Source: Alkalinema sp. CAN_BIN05
GTDB lineage: Bacteria > Cyanobacteriota > Cyanobacteriia > Leptolyngbyales > Leptolyngbyaceae
DNA length: 15,976 nucleotides
Reading direction: 5' to 3'
Assembly (NCBI GenBank): GCA_026786325.1
Contig: JAJAYH010000420.1
Coordinates: 1-15,976, forward strand
A model generated the notes under the pieces. It made no database searches and had not been told where the DNA came from. It saw only the letters and a list, made by a program, of their open reading frames with translations. Each line of letters starts with the position of its first letter. Within the stretch, counting starts at the first letter, position 1. Below, one piece after another: positions 1 to 6,745 of the stretch. The translations under genes and the position numbers were made by a program.

Positions 1-591
1 CATCAACACGGTGTCAATGACATGAATTACCCCATTACTGGCTTTAACATCAACGGCAGTCACTTTAGACTTGTTGATTGTTACGCCGCTCTTTTGAACT
101 AAGACATTTACCGTATCGCCTGCAACGGTCTTGACTTTACCCGACTTGAGTGTCGTCGAAAGGACTTCGCCAGATACTACGTGGTACCTCAAGATTTTGA
201 CGAGCTGGGCCTTGTTTTCTGGCTTGAGCAAGGTCTCAACGGTCCCTTTAGGTAGTTTTGCAAAAGCTGCATCTGTGGGTGCAAAAACGGTAAATGGACC
301 CCGTCCTTTCAAAGTATCCACGAGACCAGCGGCTTTCAATGCGGCGGTCAATGTTTTGAACGAGCCATTGGCCGATGCAACGTCTACTAGAGTGTTTGTG
401 GGTACTTTTTTAGCGACAGAGGTAACGGGATTGTTGAGTGGCGCGATCGCTGGCTTGGGCTTGAGAGTGACGGGTACTGTCGGAGGCACTTTCATTTCCG
501 CTGCTTTAGCAGTAGTGATTCCTGCGATCGTAGTAGCGGTCAAGATGCTAGCTAGCCCTAACAAATGAGCTACATTCAATTTAATTGGCAT
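1..591 (-). CDS. Secreted fasciclin (FAS1) domain protein, C-terminal end cut by window edge
   Basis: The reading frame opens with ATG at 591 and runs off the left edge after 197 codons without a stop. Residues 1-31 look like a signal peptide: a positive start (MPIK), a hydrophobic core, then TTAKA before AEM. Residues 32-64 are a Pro/Lys/Val-rich linker. From about residue 65 a FAS1 domain follows, with the H1-like segment FTVFAPTDAAFAKLP (100-114), the YH segment ILRYHVVSG (133-141) and the H2-like end NGVIHVIDTVLM (186-197). The domain is therefore nearly complete and few residues are probably missing. FAS1 domains mediate adhesion or matrix contacts outside the cytoplasm; cyanobacterial examples are exported. 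No clear Shine-Dalgarno sequence precedes the ATG. The upstream gap holds an 11-bp inverted repeat. The family call is firm; the specific role is unknown. Confidence 0.9.
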   Translation of the reverse strand, partial: MPIKLNVAHLLGLASILTATTIAGITTAKAAEMKVPPTVPVTLKPKPAIAPLNNPVTSVAKKVPTNTLVDVASANGSFKTLTAALKAAGLVDTLKGRGPFTVFAPTDAAFAKLPKGTVETLLKPENKAQLVKILRYHVVSGEVLSTTLKSGKVKTVAGDTVNVLVQKSGVTINKSKVTAVDVKASNGVIHVIDTVLM

Positions 592-630
592 AGATAATTT
601 TGTCCAAGAATCGTAAGTGTGCCTTTACTC

Positions 631-676
631 AATGATTGCCTAGGTCTCAATTCTTCACGAAGGAGAGGCAATCATT
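631..676. repeat. 11-bp perfect inverted repeat in the gap between two minus-strand genes
   Basis: AATGATTGCCT (631-641) and AGGCAATCATT (666-676) are exact inverted copies separated by 24 nt. The loop can add a short inner pairing (TCTC at 645-648 with GAGA at 663-666). On the minus strand the structure lies after the flavoprotein stop and about 40 nt before the fasciclin start, so it could sit in the fasciclin leader. No T run follows on either strand, so a classical intrinsic terminator is not supported. Confidence 0.6.
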
Positions 677-731
677 AAGATTTATTATAAAGCTGTCCTA
701 GCTCAGTCGTGGTGATTATCCGAACTTCTGA

Positions 732-1952
732 TTATTCAGTAAGCTCCGAAACCATCTCACTTCCAGCAATCCACCCCGTACTCCAAGCACTTTGAAAATT
801 AAATCCTCCCGTTACACCATCAATGTCTAAAACTTCTCCAGCAAAGTATAATCCTGGACAGATCCGACTTTCCAGCGTCTTAAAATCGACCTCTTTTAAG
901 TTCACTCCGCCACAGGTGACAAACTCTTCTTTAAACACACCTTTCCCGCTGATTTGATAGGTTCCACTTAGTAATTCTTGCAGCAATAAATTAAGCATAG
1001 GTTTCGATAAATCCGACCATCGCATTTCCGGTGAAATGCCTGCCGCGATCGTGAGGCTTTCCCAAAGGCGACGAGGCAACATGACGGGACATTGTGCGGC
1101 AACGGTTTTACGAGCGAGCTGAGATTTTACTTTAATTAAACTATCCTTCAGCGTCTCGGGATTGGTGTTGGGGAGCCAATTGATGTTGAGTTCGACTTGG
1201 TAATTCATTTGGTGCAATAATCTTGCGCCCCAGGCCGATAACTTCAGGACGGCGGGTCCGCTTAAGCCCCAGTGGGTGACGAGGAGTGGACCGGATTGTT
1301 CGAGTTTGGTGCCCTTAAGTTTGAGTTTGGCCATGGGTACAGATACGCCGGGAAGGTCGGTGAGGCGGGGATCTCGGATGTTGAAGGTGAATAGGGAGGG
1401 GACGGATTGTTCGAGGGTGTGGCCGAGATCTTTTGCTATTTGATGCCCGACGGCGCTGCTGCCTGTGGCCAGAAGCACCCGATCGCATTCCAAGGTTTCA
1501 TCATTCCGAAAGACTAGAGTAAATCCATGGTCTTGTCGGATTATTTTTTTTACAGCGGCCTGGGTTTTAATTTTCACACCCGCCATGGTCGCACTAGATG
1601 TCAGGCAATCAATGATGGTTTGAGAGTCGTCGGATTCTGGAAATAGACGACCATCGGATTCGGTTTTTAGTTTCACCCCACGATCGGTAAACCAAGCCAC
1701 GGTGTCACGAGGTTGAAATCGGGTAAATACTCCGCGCAACGCTTTACCACCACGGGGATAATGTTGCACTAGTGCGGCTGCGTCATAGCAAGCGTGGGTG
1801 ACGTTGCAGCGGCCTCCACCAGAAATTTTGACCTTGGCAAGTACAGTCGGTCCTGCCTCAAATAGTGTCACCTGAGCGTCAGGGTTTGACTCTGCCGCTG
1901 CGATCGCCCCAAAAAAACCTGATGCTCCTGCTCCAATCACGACGATGCGCAC
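732..1952 (-). CDS. FAD-dependent oxidoreductase of the YhiN/BaiN (HI0933-like) family
   Basis: The protein has 406 residues, the usual length for this family. The N-terminus carries the dinucleotide-binding loop VVIGAGASGFFGA (4-16) with the acidic end of the second strand at FEAG (31-34). The family signature GGGRCNVTH is at 45-53, and the C-terminal FAD-binding stretch GEVLDIDGVTGGFN is at 372-385. Translation starts at GTG (1950-1952), supported by GGAG seven bases upstream; no in-frame ATG fits the Rossmann start as well. Members are cytoplasmic flavoproteins. The E. coli relative YhiN has been reported as an rRNA dihydrouridine synthase (RdsA), and BaiN is linked to bile-acid reduction. 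Whether this cyanobacterial copy modifies 23S rRNA is inference. It stands about 180 bp downstream of the WecG-type gene on the same strand, with its own ribosome site. Confidence 0.9.
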   Translation of the reverse strand: MRIVVIGAGASGFFGAIAAAESNPDAQVTLFEAGPTVLAKVKISGGGRCNVTHACYDAAALVQHYPRGGKALRGVFTRFQPRDTVAWFTDRGVKLKTESDGRLFPESDDSQTIIDCLTSSATMAGVKIKTQAAVKKIIRQDHGFTLVFRNDETLECDRVLLATGSSAVGHQIAKDLGHTLEQSVPSLFTFNIRDPRLTDLPGVSVPMAKLKLKGTKLEQSGPLLVTHWGLSGPAVLKLSAWGARLLHQMNYQVELNINWLPNTNPETLKDSLIKVKSQLARKTVAAQCPVMLPRRLWESLTIAAGISPEMRWSDLSKPMLNLLLQELLSGTYQISGKGVFKEEFVTCGGVNLKEVDFKTLESRICPGLYFAGEVLDIDGVTGGFNFQSAWSTGWIAGSEMVSELTE

Positions 1953-2022
1953 TGTAGTTCTCCCTACATTGTTAGCTTGATATCATACAGATGGAATGTG
2001 CGTTTAGGGGAATTCTCAGGTC

Positions 2023-2139
2023 TTAAATTTGAGCATTGGCGAGGTCTTCCAATTCGGAAATCATGAGTCCAGTAGCTACAGAAATCATCTCTAGAAATTT
2101 GTCAACAGAATCTTTGAATCCCAGGAGGTTCTTAATCAA
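2023..2139 (-). CDS. Candidate small ORF, 38 aa, overlapping the end of the WecG-type gene
   Basis: A TTG codon at 2137-2139 opens a 38-residue frame ending with TAA at 2023-2025. It overlaps the stop codon of the glycosyltransferase gene by 8 nt, in another frame. AAGGG lies about seven bases upstream. The product, starting IKNLLGFKDSVDKFLEMI and ending ISELEDLANAQI, is amphipathic with mixed charge and no obvious membrane segment or motif. It could be a translationally coupled small protein, a remnant of a decayed gene, or chance. I do not recognise it. The TTG start is the weakest point. Confidence 0.22.
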   Translation of the reverse strand: MIKNLLGFKDSVDKFLEMISVATGLMISELEDLANAQI

Positions 2140-2914
2140 TTGATTTCCCTTTCAAGTACGATCGTAACCATTGCCAGCCAAACAAAATCACAAATGCTGG
2201 ATTATTAATCACATAACGTTTCCACAATCGCCTTGGCTCCATAATCAAACGATAAAGCCATTCCAAACTACAGCGCATCATCCATTTCGGAGCTTGGGAC
2301 ACTTCTCCCGTATGAAAGCGAAATGCGGCCCCAACCCCGATCGTTACCGCCTGAATTTTTGATTGATTCTGCGCCATCCAAAATTCCTGCTTTGGGCAAC
2401 CCAATGCCACGAATACCACTGCCGCCCTTGACGCATTAATTCGATCGCAATCTTGTTGCGTTTCTTCCGATGTTAGAGTTCTAAAAGGCGGTGAATATGA
2501 ACCTGCAATTTGCAATCCTGGAAAGTTATTAGATAATTTATCCTGCAATTTCCGTAAGGTTTCCCAAGATGAACCATATAAATAAATTGGTAATCCCAAT
2601 CCAGATGCCCGATCGCACCAAGCCAACATCAAATCTGGGCCATAGACTCGCGTTTGATCTAAATGCCCCAGTAGCCGTAATCCAAACACAATGGGCATCC
2701 CGTCCGGCGTTACAATAGTCGCACCATTCACCACCGATCGGTAGTCTCGATTCCAAAATGCCGTCATGACCACATGAACATTCGCCGCAATCACATAACC
2801 CGATTGTTTTGCCGTTGTCAATTCAACTAAGCGATCGCATACCGACTTATAAGTCGTACAATCTACCGATGACTTTAGAATTTTTTCCCGTATAGGTTGA
2901 GTTTGAAGCATCAC
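2132..2914 (-). CDS. WecG/TagA/CpsF family glycosyltransferase (GT26)
   Basis: The 260-residue protein carries the family motifs in order: AANVH (43-47), TPDGMP (69-74, with the Asp usually taken as catalytic at 71), RVYGPDL (89-95), LGCPKQE (161-167), GVGAAF (183-188), LEWLYRL (207-213) and RRLWKRY (218-224). The C-terminal 35 residues are hydrophobic and basic, as expected of the membrane-associating appendage of this family. Relatives transfer ManNAc, ManNAcA or similar sugars to a lipid-linked acceptor on the inner face of the membrane, for polysaccharide or wall polymers. Translation starts at GTG (2912-2914), or at ATG (2909-2911) one codon on; GGAG lies six bases before the GTG. GTG overlaps the TGA of the upstream glycosyltransferase by 4 nt, indicating translational coupling. 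The exact sugar is unknown. Confidence 0.93.
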   Translation of the reverse strand: MMLQTQPIREKILKSSVDCTTYKSVCDRLVELTTAKQSGYVIAANVHVVMTAFWNRDYRSVVNGATIVTPDGMPIVFGLRLLGHLDQTRVYGPDLMLAWCDRASGLGLPIYLYGSSWETLRKLQDKLSNNFPGLQIAGSYSPPFRTLTSEETQQDCDRINASRAAVVFVALGCPKQEFWMAQNQSKIQAVTIGVGAAFRFHTGEVSQAPKWMMRCSLEWLYRLIMEPRRLWKRYVINNPAFVILFGWQWLRSYLKGKSID

Positions 2915-3684
2915 GGTAGACTCCTGATTACGATCGGAATTTCCAGTTTACCGATCGCATATTTCACCATTAATCGAGATCCAAATTGTAGTAAACCCAG
3001 TAATCCACCATAACACCACACAATCCGAATCATTTCTCGAAATCGCCTCCCCCTTCCCGTCGTCGTCAAATTCTCTCCCGTCACGCGGTACCCAGCAAAT
3101 AGATGATTCACCCGTACAAAGTCATAATATTCTGAAACCCGAATCCAATAATCCCAATCAAAACCATAGCGATATAAAAGCGATAATTCACCTATTTTTA
3201 AAATAACTTCTCGGCGCAAGAAAGTTGCAGGTTGAGTAATAAAATCATGGGTTCTCAACTTTTCTTTTGAATAGTCTCGAATATTGGTTACAGGTTTTAA
3301 AACAGCATCAGCTTCATCGATATAAACTGCTTCTCCATAAATTGCATTAACCTGAGGCTGCGATCGAAAGTGCTGCGCTACTAACTCTAATGTCTGATCC
3401 AAATAAATATCATCAGCATTCAACCAAGCAAAAATATCACCCGTCCCCAATGCCCAACCCCGATTTATTGCGTCGGCTTGACCTAGATCAGATGATATAA
3501 TAATTTTAATTTGGCTATGATTTTTGTATTTTCCCAACACATCAACAGTTTCATCTGTCGAGCAATTATCTAAAATAAAATACTCAAGATCTACAGTTTC
3601 ACAAGATTGCTTTAAAACGCTTTCAATTGTGCGTTCTAAATAAGAACCTTGCTGATAAGACGGAGTAACGATCGTGAATTTCAT
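2911..3684 (-). CDS. Family 2 (GT-A) glycosyltransferase
   Basis: The 257-residue protein has a GT-A fold start, IVTPSYQQGSYLERTI (5-20). It continues with ILDNCSTDET (37-46), where Asp39 is the nucleotide-contacting acid, DLGQADAINRG (66-76), and the metal-binding DXD-type segment NADD (89-92). The acceptor-side motifs QPATFLRR (151-158) and FDWDYW (175-180) follow. A basic, partly hydrophobic C-terminus (from about 210) may sit at the membrane. It is predicted to transfer a sugar from a nucleotide-sugar donor in polysaccharide synthesis; donor and acceptor cannot be read from the sequence. Its stop overlaps the start of the WecG-type gene, so the two probably act in one pathway. The start ATG (3682-3684) has no Shine-Dalgarno sequence and lies within a triplicated 11-bp repeat. 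Confidence 0.93.
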   Translation of the reverse strand: MKFTIVTPSYQQGSYLERTIESVLKQSCETVDLEYFILDNCSTDETVDVLGKYKNHSQIKIIISSDLGQADAINRGWALGTGDIFAWLNADDIYLDQTLELVAQHFRSQPQVNAIYGEAVYIDEADAVLKPVTNIRDYSKEKLRTHDFITQPATFLRREVILKIGELSLLYRYGFDWDYWIRVSEYYDFVRVNHLFAGYRVTGENLTTTGRGRRFREMIRIVWCYGGLLGLLQFGSRLMVKYAIGKLEIPIVIRSLP

Positions 3685-3708
3685 ACGAATTTTATGCGAA
3701 TTTCATAT
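3676..3708. repeat. Three tandem imperfect 11-bp repeats over the GT2 start codon
   Basis: The plus strand reads GAATTTCATAC, GAATTTTATGC, GAATTTCATAT without gaps. On the minus strand two units contain ATGAAATTC (Met-Lys-Phe): the functional start at 3684 and a decoy at 3706. The decoy is out of frame and stops after four codons. Confidence 0.85.
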
Positions 3709-3723
3709 ACTAGATTTTATATC

Positions 3724-5700
3724 CTAAAATGGAGGACTAGGGGAAATCATTGGTAGAACAATGGGGGCTATTTTTGGTTGCGGAAGCGAGGCTTGCGACG
3801 GTGGTGGGGTTGCAGGTTTGATGATCGCGATGCGCGGCAAATCAATTCTGAACGCAGATCCTTTCCCCAGTTGACTTGTTACCGTAATGTGTCCGCCCAT
3901 CATCTGAATCAGCCATTTTGTAATCGCCAACCCAAGTCCGGTACCCGAATGCCGACGAGTTGTGGATTGATCAATCTGTCGAAATTCTTCAAATATATAG
4001 CGGATATTCTGTGGCTCAATTCCAATACCTGTATCCCGAACAATTATGGTAATTCTATCTTCTCCTACTTGCTTTGCTTCAACCGTTACACTGCCACTAT
4101 CCGTAAATTTCACCGCATTAGAAAGTAGATTTATAATCACCTGTCTCAGCCGAGTTCTATCCGTCACAATAATATTATTGCTTAATTGAGCCTGCATTAC
4201 TAAATTGATTCCCTTCTGTTCAGAGAGCGATCGTAATCCATCTATAGTTACTTTCAACAAACTCGATAAATTTATTTTTTCGAGTTTCATATCCAAACGA
4301 CCTGCTTCAATTTTTGATAAAGTCAAAATGTCATTAATTAAGCCAAGCAAGTTCTTTCCATTATTGAAAATTCGGCCCACCATGTCAAGCTGAAACTCAT
4401 TTAATTTTTGGCGTTGCAAAAGCTGAGAAAAACCAATAATCGCATTCATCGGAGTCCGCAATTCGTGGGACATTGTGGCGAGAAAATGGGATTTTACTTG
4501 AGCTGCTTCACGAAGCTTTAAATTTTGAATTTGAATCTGTTGACGTTGGCTTTCTAGTTCTTGGTTTTGTTGTGATAACAGCGTATTTTGAAAGGCGAGC
4601 CGTTCTTCCCGTTCTTCTAAAGCATTAATCAATTTTGCATTATCAATGGCGATCGCGGCCTGTTCACTAAATGCAATTAAAAGCCGTAGATCTTCCTCAT
4701 CAAATGCCGCACCATCGTCCCAATTTCCTAATGCCAACACCCCAATCCGGCCCGCCTGAGGTGACTCGATTGCCACCACGCACAGGGCAGATGGAACCGT
4801 TTGGATGGCTAATTGATCATCTGTCAATTGGTTACTATTTAGCGCTAAATCCACCGATCGCAATACCGCCGATTTTCCTGTACTGAATACCTGTCCAATA
4901 GCTCCGTTCTCTAGGTTGAAGGTGCTCTCAATGTTAAATCCCGATCGGGTCAAGCCAGTCGTCGCGACTAAATTCAGGTTTTTTTGCGGAGAAAATAATG
5001 GACTGTTGCTGTCATTAGGATTATGCAACGCGATCGCCCCAAACTGACCATCGGGAATCGCGGCACAAACCTCATCGATCATCGTTTGAAACAATCCTGG
5101 TAAATTTGTCAGACGCTGATTCAGCAGATTGGTTAGACGCTGAAGGGTATGAAGTTGGTGCTGGTTCCGGCCTAGACTCATGACCACACGGTTTCGGACT
5201 TTTTCAGTATCTTGTACCACTTGGTTAAGACGACCGTTGTCCGCTAAGACCTGCTCTATTTGCAAATTCATCGCCCGCCCGCCATGTAGCGCATGAGTTA
5301 GCCGTAAAGCACTCCAAATTTTCTGACAGAGCAAGTCTGGAGTAATCTCGTCATAGGTTAAATATTCTCCCGCTCCCTGCTCCAACCATTCCCACCCCTG
5401 ACGCTGGTTCGATTCTGCCATCAACATCACGATAGCCGGGGCTTTTGGCTGATCTCGCAGTGCTTCTAGTAGAGATAAACTGTTGCCATCTATCAACGAC
5501 CAAAGTATTAGGACAGCATCAAAGTGATCGGTTTTCAAGGTTGCGATCGCCATGGCTCGGCTTTCGGTCTCGACGGCAGGAAAATCCATCCCTGCCAGAT
5601 CCCAGGATTGGCAAATGAGGGTACGATCCACAGTACTGCCTCCTGCGACGAGGAGTTTGATGTCAAACTTCATTTCTACGCGAACAGATTTAATAAGCAT
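3724..5700 (-). CDS. Histidine kinase with N-terminal pseudo-receiver and GAF domain
   Basis: With the ATG at 5698-5700 the protein has 658 residues; an in-frame TTG at 5760 would add 20, and ATG at 5673 would remove 9. Residues 10-130 have the spacing of a CheY-like receiver, but the acidic pair is Gly-Gly (20-21), the phosphoacceptor site is Leu66, the Thr/Ser site is Met94 and the Lys site is Tyr116, so it should not be phosphorylated. A GAF domain spans about 185-355, then a coiled coil (356-400). The HisKA core is SHELRTP with His412, followed by HATPase_c: N box LLSNAVKF (Asn528), DTGIGI (556-561), FEEF (570-573) and GTGLGL (586-591). A Pro/Ser-rich tail follows (629-658). There is no membrane segment, so it is probably cytoplasmic. 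The kinase core is intact. A divergent response regulator lies about 250 bp away and is a possible partner. Confidence 0.92.
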   Translation of the reverse strand: MLIKSVRVEMKFDIKLLVAGGSTVDRTLICQSWDLAGMDFPAVETESRAMAIATLKTDHFDAVLILWSLIDGNSLSLLEALRDQPKAPAIVMLMAESNQRQGWEWLEQGAGEYLTYDEITPDLLCQKIWSALRLTHALHGGRAMNLQIEQVLADNGRLNQVVQDTEKVRNRVVMSLGRNQHQLHTLQRLTNLLNQRLTNLPGLFQTMIDEVCAAIPDGQFGAIALHNPNDSNSPLFSPQKNLNLVATTGLTRSGFNIESTFNLENGAIGQVFSTGKSAVLRSVDLALNSNQLTDDQLAIQTVPSALCVVAIESPQAGRIGVLALGNWDDGAAFDEEDLRLLIAFSEQAAIAIDNAKLINALEEREERLAFQNTLLSQQNQELESQRQQIQIQNLKLREAAQVKSHFLATMSHELRTPMNAIIGFSQLLQRQKLNEFQLDMVGRIFNNGKNLLGLINDILTLSKIEAGRLDMKLEKINLSSLLKVTIDGLRSLSEQKGINLVMQAQLSNNIIVTDRTRLRQVIINLLSNAVKFTDSGSVTVEAKQVGEDRITIIVRDTGIGIEPQNIRYIFEEFRQIDQSTTRRHSGTGLGLAITKWLIQMMGGHITVTSQLGKGSAFRIDLPRIAIIKPATPPPSQASLPQPKIAPIVLPMISPSPPF

Positions 5701-5907
5701 TGACGTTATTTTGCCCGAGTGAATCGATGAAACTGTCATCCAAATTAGGCATGATTCCAACTGACTTCAAAATCATGCGTCAAGATTATGTCCTGCTCAG
5801 TTAATTTTTTCTAGTTTCCTTGGAAATTTTGTACCGAATCGTCATGAGTTGATGGAAAATGCCAACTAAGGTGATTCAGGCAATCGATCGTATGGCAATC
5901 TTGGCTT

Positions 5908-5921
5908 AATAATTAATTATT
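5908..5921. promoter_or_regulatory. 14-bp perfect palindrome upstream of the response regulator gene
   Basis: AATAATTAATTATT is identical to its own reverse complement and lies 33 bp before the ATG at 5955, between the divergent kinase and response regulator genes. The position suits an operator or AT-rich promoter element. No convincing -35/-10 pair could be assigned. Binding is inference; AT-rich palindromes also arise by chance. Confidence 0.35.
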
Positions 5922-5954
5922 CCTTGCATAAAATTTGGGTAGAAGTGAAATCCG

Positions 5955-6635
5955 ATGAACGATATTAGAATTGCGCTGATCGAAGACCATGCCTTAACAC
6001 GGGTTGGAATGCGGACCGCACTCCAGCAGAAGTCAGGGTTTCGTGTGGTAGGCGAGGCATCCAACGGGACTGATGGTCTTAGGTTAATCACCACAGTACG
6101 GCCTGATGTGGCGATCGTGGACATTGGCTTACCCGATATCGACGGGATTGAGCTAACCAAGCGTTTTAAGCAGGCTCAGGCCGATGCGGGCTATGAGGCG
6201 AGGGTGTTGATTCTGACCCTTCAGGATTCTGAAGAGGTGGTGATGGCTGCATTTGCAGCGGGTGCAGACTCGTATTGCATGAAAGATGTCAGCCTCGATT
6301 TGCTAATGGAAGCGCTGAAAGTCACCCATGAAGGTAATGCTTGGATTGATCCTGCGATCGCTCGTATTGTGTTGCGTCAATCCCAACAGCCCGCTCCCAG
6401 AACCATTGCAGGTCTATCGCCCGACGATGAAATTCAATCCTATCCGTTGACTGAGCGCGAATTAGAAGTGTTGCAACTAATTGTTGACGGCAACAGCAAT
6501 GCCTCTATTGCCGATAAGCTCTTCATCACGGTGGGAACAGTTAAGACCCATGTTCGTAATATTCTAAACAAGCTTTGTGCTGACGATCGGACCCAAGCGG
6601 CGGTTCGGGCATTGCGTACCGGATTAGTGTGCTAA
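5955..6635 (+). CDS. NarL/FixJ-type response regulator with LuxR DNA-binding domain
   Basis: The 226-residue protein is a standard two-domain regulator. The receiver domain (1-125) has the acidic pair Glu10-Asp11, phosphoacceptor Asp56 in VDIGLPD, Thr88 and Lys110, all as expected for an active receiver. The output domain (about 160-226) is a LuxR-type helix-turn-helix, recognised by LTERELEVLQLI near 162-174 and SIADKLFITVGTVKTHVRN. It should bind DNA as a phosphorylation-dependent dimer. The ATG at 5955 is preceded only by a weak purine stretch. The gene is divergent from a histidine kinase, which makes the two a plausible pair, although the spacing (about 250 bp) and opposite strands do not prove it. 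It ends 110 bp before ftsQ and may be co-transcribed with it. Target genes are unknown. Confidence 0.93.
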   Translation: MNDIRIALIEDHALTRVGMRTALQQKSGFRVVGEASNGTDGLRLITTVRPDVAIVDIGLPDIDGIELTKRFKQAQADAGYEARVLILTLQDSEEVVMAAFAAGADSYCMKDVSLDLLMEALKVTHEGNAWIDPAIARIVLRQSQQPAPRTIAGLSPDDEIQSYPLTERELEVLQLIVDGNSNASIADKLFITVGTVKTHVRNILNKLCADDRTQAAVRALRTGLVC

Positions 6636-6673
6636 GAGCTGAACTTGGCGAGACGATTGCTGGGCTGCTTCAA

Positions 6674-6701
6674 GATTATGACTAGTATTAGGATTATGAC
6701 T
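6674..6701. repeat. Short direct repeat between the regulator gene and ftsQ
   Basis: GATTATGACT occurs at 6674-6683 and 6692-6701, 18 bp apart, 45-70 bp before the ftsQ start. It may be a two-copy binding site or the trace of a small tandem duplication. Nothing more can be said from the sequence. Confidence 0.45.
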
Positions 6702-6745
6702 TGATTCGTCTGGTCTAACTCAGAAATGACATCTGCAATGTTTAA

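Noticed and set aside
131..568. Plus-strand open frame of 145 codons
   Set aside because: It is the antisense of the fasciclin gene, which has a signal peptide and FAS1 motifs; the plus-strand translation has no recognisable features.
697..712. Sequence TAGCTCAGTCGTGG, resembling a tRNA D-arm/A-box
   Set aside because: No acceptor pairing, anticodon arm or GTTCGAATC-type T-arm follows within tRNA distance.
1953..2022. TATGAT upstream of the flavoprotein gene as a -10 element
   Set aside because: No acceptable -35 hexamer lies 15-19 bp upstream on the minus strand.
5701..5760. N-terminal extension of the histidine kinase from TTG at 5760
   Set aside because: The extra 20 residues fit no part of the receiver fold and the TTG has no supporting ribosome site; ATG at 5700 or 5673 is more likely.
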